From positions 1 to 44,452 of the IMG/VR virus record IMGVR_UViG_3300047317_000504: a stretch of 44,452 bases of DNA; one strand, given 5' to 3'. This document shows, piece after piece, positions 1 through 4,792 of the stretch (position 1 is the stretch's first letter; every line of letters begins with the position of its first letter). The notes beneath the pieces were generated by a model. The model saw only the letters and a program-made list of their open reading frames with translations. It did not search any database and was not told where the DNA came from. Origin of the DNA: a virus. The position numbers and the translations under genes were made by a program.

Positions 1-22
1 GGTTGATCGTATACGCGATCAC
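1..22 (-). other. Probable first codons of the VapE-like helicase, if the map is circular
   Basis: Reading leftward across the window ends (position 1 joined to 44452), the helicase frame continues without a stop to a GTG at 22-20. That GTG overlaps the TGA (21-19) of the upstream leftward gene as GTGA, the same coupling used at many other joints here. The full gene would be 1191 bases, an exact multiple of three, encoding 396 residues. Whether the ends really join is inference. Confidence 0.6.
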
Positions 23-240
23 ATCTTCACCGCCTTTAATACCTTGTTCGCGATTGGTAATCCGATCATGAACGCGAGCACGACAACTAGTTTCGCGGCC
101 ATGTGCTCAGTCAGATAAATGTGTTGTGTGTGCCCGCGGTACGTCGTGCTCGCGATGATTATGTCCTGTGGCTTCGCGCGATGTACTTCGACGGGGCCTT
201 CGCCTTCGACGCGAGCGGCTTGTTTGAACAATGTCGTCAT
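19..240 (-). CDS. Small hypothetical protein upstream of the VapE-like helicase
   Basis: This is a 73-residue protein of unknown function. I chose the ATG at 240-238 over an in-frame start at 348 because the longer version would run deep into the divergent Ro60 gene and adds only low-complexity residues. An AGGG lies about eleven bases upstream. The C-terminal third (IYLTEHMAAKLVVVLAFMIG and following) is hydrophobic and probably helical; it could be one membrane segment but may equally be a buried or amphipathic helix. Its stop overlaps a GTG whose frame runs over the window end into the helicase gene, so the two are likely one operon. Its start overlaps the divergent Ro60 reading frame by ten bases. 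Confidence 0.6.
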   Translation of the reverse strand: MTTLFKQAARVEGEGPVEVHRAKPQDIIIASTTYRGHTQHIYLTEHMAAKLVVVLAFMIGLPIANKVLKAVKM

Positions 241-2030
241 GGGATCAGCGACCCTACGCGAAAAAGTACCACGCATGTAAGAGGGACTTGCGCATTTCGC
301 CACATTATCCCAGAGTTGGGACTGTGGACAATACCCTTTTACAGCCACGCGTCACACCCAACAAAGCAGGCGGTAGCGCGTACAGCTACTCAGCCAAAGA
401 ACAACTCGCCCAGTACGCCGCCACTGGCTTCTTCGGCAGTACTTACTATACGACGGCGACCGAACAGTTAGACGACGTCAAGAAACTATGTGAGCAGCTG
501 GACTCAAGATTCATTGCTCAAGCGGCCACGTACGCGCGTCAACAGGGCAAGCTCAAAGACATGCCAGCATATTTGCTCGCTGTGCTTGCCGCCCGCCAGG
601 CGCCCGAGTTCACGCGCGCGTTCGCCCACGTGATCGATAACGGCAAGATGCTCCGTAACTTCGTCCAAATTCTTCGGTCGGGGATTACCGGACGTAAGTC
701 TTTTGGCTCGCGCCCCCGTCGCGCGATCGAATCGTGGCTCAACAAGCGTCATCCGATGGCCCTCTTGCGCGATAGCATCGGTGAGACACCGAGCCTGTCA
801 TATATTATTCGCACGATCCGCCCCGACACGTTGAGCGAGACACAGCGGGCGATGTACGGGTACTTGATCGGCGACGAGACGAAGCTCTGCACGCCGCGCA
901 CGAAGACGGGCGAGATCGACAAGGTCATGCTCTGGGCGATCACTGAGCGGCAGAAGAAGCACGGTCTGCCGTACATCCTCGACGAGCACGCGGGCACGAT
1001 CGTCACGACCAAGTATGACGCGTCGAAGCTACCGGAAGAGGTCAAGCGCTACGAAGCGTGGAAGAAGACGCGCGAGGGGGTTGTGCCTGACGTGGACTTC
1101 CGCATGCTCGACTCGATGAACTTGTCCGACGACGAGTGGGCGGAGGTCGCGTCTCGAGCGTCGTGGACGATGACTATCAAGAACCTGAACACGTTTCGTC
1201 GTCACGGCGTGTTCTCGAGCGCAGCAATGGTCGAGCTCATCGCTGAGCGTCTCAGCAACAAAGAGCTGGTGCAGAAGGCCAAGACCTTCCCGTACCAGAT
1301 CATGAGCGCGTTTCGCGCAGTCTCGAGCTTGGCTGATGTAAAAGATCCGTGGCGCTTTTCGACTCCGACCGAGGGCGCGGACACGCCCCCATCCATCGTC
1401 GCTGCCCTCGAGCAAGCCATGGAGCACGCGCTCGAGAACGTGCCCTATCTCGACGGGAACGTTGCTCTGTGCCTCGACGTGTCCGGGTCGATGTCGAGTC
1501 CCATCACCGGCAACCGTCCCGGACAAACGACCAAGGTGCGCTACGTGGACGCAGCGGCGCTGTTCACGGCCGCGCTCGTGAAGCGCTCGAAAAAGAGCAT
1601 TGTCCTGCCCTTCGACACGCGCTGTTTCGTAGCCGAGGTTACAAAAGAAGCGAGCGTCATGAACTTCGCAACGCGCCTGGCCCAGCTCGGCGGCGGCGGA
1701 ACTCAGTGCGAGCTCCCGCTCATCGAGCTCAACAAGCGCAAGCTCAACCCCGACATCGTCATCTTCGTGAGCGATAACGAGTCGTGGGCGGGGCACTCGT
1801 ACTATCGCGATACAGGCATGATGGCTGAGTGGGCAAAGCTCAAGGCTCGCTCGCCTCGCTCTAAGCTCGTGTGCATCGACATCGCAGCGATGACGTCGAC
1901 ACAAGCAACCTCGAGCACTGACCGTTTGAACGTGGGCGGTTTCTCTGACGCTGTGTTCGATGTCGTCGCGAACTTTTTGTCGGGCGATGCCAAGAATTGG
2001 GTTGGCGTAATCGAAGCTGTGGAGCTATAA
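231..2030 (+). CDS. rsr: Ro60/TROVE-domain RNA-binding protein (bacterial Rsr type)
   Basis: Ro60 proteins are ring-shaped RNA-binding proteins that bind Y RNAs on the outer ring surface and misfolded RNA ends in the cavity; bacterial orthologues work with exoribonucleases such as PNPase. This protein has the normal family length (599 residues as an open frame). Residues ~45-370 are the alpha-helical TROVE/HEAT part, opening with the usual NKAGG and GSTYY motifs. Residues ~405-599 are a von Willebrand A domain with an intact MIDAS: DVSGSMS near 415, Thr in GGGGTQC near 491 and Asp in VSDNES near 515. The start is uncertain. ATG 231 lacks a ribosome binding site and overlaps a divergent gene; GTG 324 gives a length closer to other Rsr proteins. 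The six-unit Y RNA array begins two bases after its stop. Confidence 0.93.
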   Translation: MSSWDQRPYAKKYHACKRDLRISPHYPRVGTVDNTLLQPRVTPNKAGGSAYSYSAKEQLAQYAATGFFGSTYYTTATEQLDDVKKLCEQLDSRFIAQAATYARQQGKLKDMPAYLLAVLAARQAPEFTRAFAHVIDNGKMLRNFVQILRSGITGRKSFGSRPRRAIESWLNKRHPMALLRDSIGETPSLSYIIRTIRPDTLSETQRAMYGYLIGDETKLCTPRTKTGEIDKVMLWAITERQKKHGLPYILDEHAGTIVTTKYDASKLPEEVKRYEAWKKTREGVVPDVDFRMLDSMNLSDDEWAEVASRASWTMTIKNLNTFRRHGVFSSAAMVELIAERLSNKELVQKAKTFPYQIMSAFRAVSSLADVKDPWRFSTPTEGADTPPSIVAALEQAMEHALENVPYLDGNVALCLDVSGSMSSPITGNRPGQTTKVRYVDAAALFTAALVKRSKKSIVLPFDTRCFVAEVTKEASVMNFATRLAQLGGGGTQCELPLIELNKRKLNPDIVIFVSDNESWAGHSYYRDTGMMAEWAKLKARSPRSKLVCIDIAAMTSTQATSSTDRLNVGGFSDAVFDVVANFLSGDAKNWVGVIEAVEL

Positions 2031-2032
2031 GT

Positions 2033-2098
2033 ATCGTGTGACTGGCCGTTGATGCTGACAATCCGGTTGGTGTCGCTCATAGGCAGGCCAGTCACGAT
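2033..2098 (+). ncRNA. Y-RNA-like unit A (divergent, minimal)
   Basis: This is the first unit of the array, starting two bases after the Ro60 stop. Positions 2033-2047 pair with 2086-2098 as thirteen base pairs interrupted by a two-base TG bulge (2039-2040). Inside, 2056-2060 pairs with 2071-2075 and CC (2063-2064) with GG (2069-2070). It lacks the ACTACAT motif and any tRNA-like module. Because four T residues follow, it could instead be a weak terminator of the Ro60 gene; the bulged long stem and its place at the head of the array favour an array member. Confidence 0.55.
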
Positions 2099-2102
2099 TT
2101 TC

Positions 2103-2172
2103 GCTATCAGATACTGTTCGGCACTACATACATCCATCAAAAACAAGTGTCGGGCGCCTTCCTGCTGATAGC
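2103..2172 (+). ncRNA. Y-RNA-like unit B (minimal, no tRNA module)
   Basis: The outer stem pairs GCTATCAG (2103-2110) with CTGATAGC (2165-2172), eight perfect pairs. After an internal loop, the inner stem pairs TTCGGCAC (2117-2124) with GTGTCGGG (2147-2154) and can extend by two pairs. The strand between the inner helices begins TACAT, as in all later units, and is a 22-base loop with no tRNA-like sequence. The 3' internal loop ends in CTG directly before the outer stem, as in units C to F. Confidence 0.72.
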
Positions 2173-2183
2173 ACCCATTTTCA

Positions 2184-2252
2184 GTTACTAGATTTAGTTC
2201 GGGACTACATTTTTTGGAATTGTCAAGTCTCGAGCGTTTACCTGCTAGTAAC
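2184..2252 (+). ncRNA. Y-RNA-like unit C (minimal, no tRNA module)
   Basis: The outer stem pairs GTTACTAG (2184-2191) with CTAGTAAC (2245-2252), eight perfect pairs. The inner stem pairs TTCGGGAC (2198-2205) with GTCTCGAG (2227-2234), all eight positions paired including wobbles. The 21-base apical loop starts TACAT and has a T-run; no D-arm or T-arm sequence is present. The stem sequences differ from unit B while the pairing is kept, so this is covariation rather than simple copying. Confidence 0.74.
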
Positions 2253-2261
2253 GCTATTTCA

Positions 2262-2398
2262 GTCACCAGATCTAGTGGGCACTACATTGCCATTCACGCC
2301 GGAAGTCGTTGGTTCGAATCCAACCGGTGAGCTTTAAACTTGCCGTAGTTCAGCTGGATAGAACGCCGAAGTTGTGTCCACGTCTCTCTGCTGGTGAT
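2262..2398 (+). ncRNA. Y-RNA-like unit D with permuted tRNA-like module
   Basis: The outer stem is GTCACCAG (2262-2269) with CTGGTGAT (2391-2398); the inner stem is GTGGGCAC (2275-2282) with GTGTCCAC (2374-2381). Between them lies a tRNA-like module in permuted order: T arm 2308-2324 with loop TTCGAAT, acceptor 3' strand 2325-2331, a seven-base loop, acceptor 5' strand 2339-2345, D arm 2348-2364. The acceptor strands pair at all seven positions (two wobbles). CCG 2366-2368 pairs with CGG 2300-2302 as a short anticodon-like stem leading to the Ro-type stem. There is no anticodon loop and no CCA end. Known bacterial Y RNAs (YrlA class) have such a tRNA mimic joined to the Ro-binding stem. Confidence 0.85.
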
Positions 2399-2409
2399 GT
2401 TGTTTGTTC

Positions 2410-2545
2410 GTCACTGAATCTAGTGGGCACTACATAGGGAGCCGTCTGTCGCTGGTTCAAATCCAGCTACCCCGACTATTCAGGGGTATAGTTCAGCCTG
2501 GTAGAACAACAGCATTGAACGTGTCCACGCCTATCTGTCAGTGAC
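2410..2545 (+). ncRNA. Y-RNA-like unit E with permuted tRNA-like module
   Basis: The outer stem is GTCACTGA (2410-2417) with TCAGTGAC (2538-2545), eight Watson-Crick pairs. The inner stem is GTGGGCAC (2423-2430) with GTGTCCAC (2521-2528). The module has T arm 2451-2467 (loop TTCAAAT), acceptor 3' strand 2468-2474, loop 2475-2481, acceptor 5' strand 2482-2488 (six pairs plus an end mismatch) and D arm 2491-2507 with loop AGCCTGGTA. The anticodon-like stem can pair 2509-2513 with 2441-2445 with one A-C mismatch, or 2509-2512 with 2446-2449 perfectly. Confidence 0.85.
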
Positions 2546-2556
2546 TCTGTTTTCTC

Positions 2557-2695
2557 GCTACCGAATGTTAGTTGGCACTACATCCGCAGATAACGGGGTT
2601 GTCGCTGGTTCGAGTCCAGCTGTTCGTCCGAAAGTTCGAATATAGCTCAGTTGGTAGAGCACCTAAAAGTGTGTCAACGCTTCTCTGTCGGTAGT
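2557..2695 (+). ncRNA. Y-RNA-like unit F with permuted tRNA-like module
   Basis: The outer stem is GCTACCGA (2557-2564) with TCGGTAGT (2688-2695). The inner stem is GTTGGCAC (2571-2578) with GTGTCAAC (2671-2678); against units D and E, a G-C pair has become T-A on both strands. The module has T arm 2604-2620 (loop TTCGAGT), acceptor 3' strand 2621-2627, a loop of about eight bases, acceptor 5' strand 2636-2642 (six pairs, terminal T-T mismatch) and D arm 2645-2660 (GCTC/GAGC, loop AGTTGGTA). CCT 2662-2664 pairs with GGG 2596-2598. It is the last unit before the terminator. Confidence 0.85.
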
Positions 2696-2704
2696 TTTCT
2701 CTCT

Positions 2705-2739
2705 GGCTCGTGTAGTAAATACACGGGCCATTTTCTTTT
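2705..2739 (+). terminator. Rho-independent terminator of the Ro60/Y RNA transcript
   Basis: GGCTCGTGTA (2705-2714) pairs with TACACGGGCC (2720-2729) over ten positions with one wobble and a GTAAA loop, followed by ATTTTCTTTT. It closes the array and lies directly against the ATG at 2740, so any transcript of the next gene that passes it would carry this hairpin at its start codon. Confidence 0.85.
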
Positions 2740-2931
2740 ATGCCAAAAGTCACACGCGCCACAACCCCCGAACAAAAAGCCGAAGTACTCAAGCGCTTGC
2801 TAAAAGCATGGGAACAGCACCCGAAGCAACGCCTCGGGCAGTTCTTATGGAACGCGAACACGCAATCGAATCAGGCGGACTTGTTCTACGTCGAGGATTA
2901 TGAGTTACTCGAGGCAGCCGAGGAGTTCTGA
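2740..2931 (+). CDS. Small acidic/helical phage protein, function unknown
   Basis: This is a 63-residue protein. Two helical stretches (QKAEVLKRLLKAWEQHP and QRLGQFLWNA) are followed by LFYVEDYELLEAAEEF. It resembles short hypothetical proteins found in many tailed phages, where a basic amphipathic helix and an acidic tail are usual; I know no function. No Shine-Dalgarno sequence is visible, because the ATG directly follows the T-run of the terminator. That suggests low or conditional expression. Its TGA overlaps a CTG that probably starts the next gene (CTGA). Confidence 0.72.
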   Translation: MPKVTRATTPEQKAEVLKRLLKAWEQHPKQRLGQFLWNANTQSNQADLFYVEDYELLEAAEEF

Positions 2932-3410
2932 ACTGTCCCTCGTGCAAAGGCGCCGCCCATCCTGCTACCGGTTGTGCCTGGTCTGCGAAGACTCTGATCT
3001 GTGGGCCGTGCACGCGCTCGTTCTGGGCGTGGATGATGCAACACACACGTACTCGAAAAGGGCGGCCGAGTTTCTATGACGCAGCTCTGCTAAAGGTCGA
3101 AGCCATGTACCCATGTCAAATACACAACGTGCCGATGATCTGTCCCGAGTGCGCGAAAGCAAAACTTGTCGCATGGGATGGAGTGCCAGCCTCGTTCTGG
3201 GACGCTATAGAGAACGTCTCACAGCATCGCGATATCGAGAGCGATCACGCTGTGCTCAGTGAGGTACTCGAACTAGCTCTGCTAAACTTGCTACATGCCC
3301 AGACGCCGCCCGCGCAAGTACATGTGGAAGTCGGAACGGAAGATCGAGAACCAGAGACGACGAGCACAGCTCAAGCAGCAACTGATCAAGCACTCGGAGA
3401 GCACGATTAA
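2928..3410 (+). CDS. Zinc-ribbon protein with probable CTG start
   Basis: The first ATG in this frame is 3033, but the frame is open from 2904. The translation before 3033 has a good zinc ribbon (NCPSCKG and then CGPC about twenty residues later, followed by FWAWMMQH). That cysteine pattern would be lost with the ATG. The only plausible initiator upstream is CTG 2928, which overlaps the previous stop as CTGA and has GAGGAG just before it, though very close. A second CxxC (CPEC) follows in the middle of the protein. The C-terminal ~35 residues are low complexity. It may bind nucleic acid or protein; no function is assigned. Confidence 0.6.
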   Translation: MNCPSCKGAAHPATGCAWSAKTLICGPCTRSFWAWMMQHTRTRKGRPSFYDAALLKVEAMYPCQIHNVPMICPECAKAKLVAWDGVPASFWDAIENVSQHRDIESDHAVLSEVLELALLNLLHAQTPPAQVHVEVGTEDREPETTSTAQAATDQALGEHD

Positions 3411-3456
3411 GTGGGAGCGGGCGAGTATCCGCTGGGATTGGTGGTCGTGGGACTGA
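3295..3456 (+). CDS. Possible small basic protein in an overlapping frame
   Basis: This open frame of 53 codons starts at ATG 3295, inside the end of the zinc-ribbon gene, and reads MPRRRPRKYMWKSERK and on to a tryptophan-rich end (WERASIRWDWWSWD). Such an even, strongly basic and Trp-rich composition is more protein-like than the overlapping C-terminus of the zinc-ribbon gene. There is no ribosome binding site, so it may be a shadow or the original end of the upstream gene after a frameshift. Confidence 0.3.
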   Translation: MPRRRPRKYMWKSERKIENQRRRAQLKQQLIKHSESTIKWERASIRWDWWSWD

Positions 3457-3465
3457 TGCTATAAT
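3438..3465 (+). promoter_or_regulatory. Extended -10 promoter, likely leaderless, for the HNH gene
   Basis: TTGGTG (3438-3443), a 16-base spacer and TATAAT (3460-3465) preceded by TGC form a textbook extended -10 promoter. The GTG start of the HNH gene is five bases after the -10, so the transcript would begin at or next to the start codon. Confidence 0.65.
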
Positions 3466-3470
3466 CCAGT

Positions 3471-3914
3471 GTGCAGTGCAGATGCGGTCTCACTCGAGAT
3501 CGCCCCGATCGAGTCCGATGTGCCACCTGCCGAGAACGACTAAAACGAGCGACGTTCGAGGCGTACGGAGGCGCGCGCTGTCTCTACTGCGGCTGCGCCG
3601 ACTTCGACGCGCTCAACCTCGAGCACCGATACGACGACGGGCACGTTGACAAGAAGCAAGGGCTAGCCGGGCAGACGCTGTATAGGCATCTGCGGGACTT
3701 GGGCTATCCACAGGGGCGCTTCGACGTCGCGTGCGCGAACTGTAACTCGATCAAGAAGATTCGGGGTCTGAGCTATCTTCTCGAGTTGCGACAGCCCACT
3801 CAACGCGACCAATGTACACGTACTTGCCGTGTTCAACTCGCAAGTACATGCAGCCAGGTAGCTTGTCTCGCTGTTCTGGTACCAGTGCATAGCACTGAAC
3901 ACCCCAACTCTTGA
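3471..3914 (+). CDS. HNH endonuclease
   Basis: The protein (147 residues from GTG 3471) starts with a CRCG...CATC zinc pair. It then has the HNH core: CLYCGC, LNLEHRYDDGH with the catalytic-type histidine, an RHLRDLGYPQGRFDVAC segment, and CANCNSIKK. This is the architecture of small free-standing phage HNH nucleases, which cut DNA and often behave as mobile genes or help packaging. The core ends near 3757; the last ~50 residues overlap the convergent leftward gene at 3751-3996 and look unconserved. It probably has its own leaderless promoter. Confidence 0.8.
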   Translation: MQCRCGLTRDRPDRVRCATCRERLKRATFEAYGGARCLYCGCADFDALNLEHRYDDGHVDKKQGLAGQTLYRHLRDLGYPQGRFDVACANCNSIKKIRGLSYLLELRQPTQRDQCTRTCRVQLASTCSQVACLAVLVPVHSTEHPNS

Positions 3915-3996
3915 CCTCGCTCACGATGCACAGCAGCGGCCCCCACGTGCTCTGTGCCGGGTCGAGCTGAATCACGTCGTTGACTTGAACGTTCAT
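3751..3996 (-). CDS. Small SH3-like hypothetical protein
   Basis: The 81 residues alternate polar and hydrophobic positions like a small beta barrel (VNDVIQLDP, WGPLLCIVSEVKSWGVQCY, YVYIGRVEW), a pattern of KOW/SH3-type folds in short phage proteins. The ATG at 3996 overlaps the stop of the amidase-like gene (ATGA). It is the last gene of the long leftward operon and overlaps the tail of the convergent HNH gene by 164 bases. Function unknown. Confidence 0.65.
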   Translation of the reverse strand: MNVQVNDVIQLDPAQSTWGPLLCIVSEVKSWGVQCYALVPEQRDKLPGCMYLRVEHGKYVYIGRVEWAVATREDSSDPESS

Positions 3997-4415
3997 GGGC
4001 CGACTATATCAAGGCCCGAGAACCGCGCAACTACCTCATCAAGCTTCGCGAGCTGAGCCTTCGTGAACGCGTGCCAGTACCGGTACCCGCCGTTCTGCTC
4101 GTCGCGGACTTCGTTGAAAGGGACCTCGTTGCCATAAAGAGCGCTATAAAACTTTCCCTCGCGCAGCACGAGCGGCCCCCACGACACTAGCCCAATCGCG
4201 ATACTGTCTCGGTTGTGAATGCCCGACCACGCGCATCGGTTCAACGGAACGAGCTGGGCGAGCTCGCCCGCCCGCCCGATGAGATAGTGCGCGCTCACCT
4301 TGCTCTTCTTGTCGCAGAACCATGCGCGCGTCTTGTCGAAGTCCCCGCTCTTGGTCGAACGAACGACGATACGTTTCGGGTCGCGGAGGAAGCCAGAGAA
4401 ATTCGGAGAAAACAT
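3993..4415 (-). CDS. N-acetylmuramoyl-L-alanine amidase-like protein, probably inactive
   Basis: The 140 residues follow the amidase_2 (PGRP/T7 lysozyme) fold: IVVRST where active enzymes have a VVH-type zinc ligand, VSAHYLIGRAGELAQLVP, CAWSG where AWHAG is usual, and SIAIGLVSWG. The protein stops at LDIVGP, where the family continues IVGH and the final ligand. All three usual zinc positions are therefore missing or replaced (R, S, truncated). Known active amidases need these ligands to cleave the Ala-MurNAc amide, so I infer a binding protein or decaying lysin rather than a working endolysin. It overlaps the next gene by ATGA. Confidence 0.65.
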   Translation of the reverse strand: MFSPNFSGFLRDPKRIVVRSTKSGDFDKTRAWFCDKKSKVSAHYLIGRAGELAQLVPLNRCAWSGIHNRDSIAIGLVSWGPLVLREGKFYSALYGNEVPFNEVRDEQNGGYRYWHAFTKAQLAKLDEVVARFSGLDIVGP

Positions 4416-4419
4416 ACAG

Positions 4420-4644
4420 TCAGCGATTCACGTAATCGTAGAGCGTCGTGTCGAGCCACGTCCCGTCGATATACGGGATGAGCTCGAGGGGCAGCAGCGG
4501 CATCGACGTGAAGATCGCGCACTGAACCTTGTCACAATCAGAACATGTGCGTTGAACGACAAGCTTGTCGTGATCAACGTACTGCATGATCGGTTGCGCG
4601 TACTGGCATACGTGCTTGCGAACGTACGGCTCACGTAATCTCAC
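4420..4644 (-). CDS. Small hypothetical protein with CxxCxxxxC motif
   Basis: This 74-residue frame starts with GTG 4644, overlapping the end of the upstream gene by 14 bases. It contains CSDCDKVQC, which could bind a metal, followed by a hydrophobic, proline-containing stretch (IFTSMPLLPLELIPYIDG). There is no family I recognise. It sits between two other short cysteine-containing genes and the amidase-like gene at the end of the structural operon. Confidence 0.55.
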   Translation of the reverse strand: MRLREPYVRKHVCQYAQPIMQYVDHDKLVVQRTCSDCDKVQCAIFTSMPLLPLELIPYIDGTWLDTTLYDYVNR

Positions 4645-4792
4645 GCCAAGCCCCCGTTCGAATGTACTCGAGGATTTCTTCGAGTTGTTGCTTTGAATCT
4701 ACGAACAGAAGCTGATACTTGAAAGGCTTCTCGAACGCGCAACCTGGTTTATGCACATGGTACCCACAATGCTTGCACGTGTGCTCGTTCAT
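4631..4792 (-). CDS. 53-residue zinc-finger-like protein
   Basis: The ATG at 4792 overlaps the TGA of the upstream gene (ATGA). The product begins MNEHTCKHCGYHVHKPGCAF, a compact CxxC...H...C knuckle, followed by FKYQLLFVDSKQQLEEILEYI. The tight spacing with both neighbours, the metal-site pattern and sensible hydrophobicity make this a real gene despite its length. Its function is unknown; it is probably a small nucleic-acid- or protein-binding factor. Confidence 0.65.
   Translation of the reverse strand: MNEHTCKHCGYHVHKPGCAFEKPFKYQLLFVDSKQQLEEILEYIRTGAWREIT

Noticed and set aside
1029-1904. Long antisense frame inside the Ro60 gene
   Set aside because: It is a GC-rich shadow with Arg/His-rich composition and no start signal; the sense frame has a clear domain structure.
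2070-2129. A first repeat unit running from GTGTCG to ACTACAT
   Set aside because: That reading treats the inter-module segments as the units. Pairing shows that the true units straddle these segments.
2374-2430. Local hairpins formed within the segments between tRNA-like modules
   Set aside because: Some pairing exists (GTGTCCAC with the next GTGGGCAC), but the outer strands then need A-C mismatches in several units. Pairing around each module is perfect in all, so the flanking arrangement was preferred.
2339-2475. Ordinary tRNA genes interrupted by an intron (5' half, insert, then 3' half)
   Set aside because: The acceptor strands of these half pairs do not match. Each 3' half matches the 5' half that follows it, so the order is permuted. 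No CCA and no anticodon loop are present.
2287-2670. Functional permuted tRNAs as in some red algae
   Set aside because: Those need a spliced anticodon loop with a bulge-helix-bulge site and the acceptor ends released. Here the anticodon-like stem continues into an eight-pair helix and a Ro60 gene is adjacent.
2101-2700. CRISPR array
   Set aside because: The repeated ACTACAT parts are short, spacing is irregular (70 to 139 bases) and the variable parts fold with each other. No cas gene is present.
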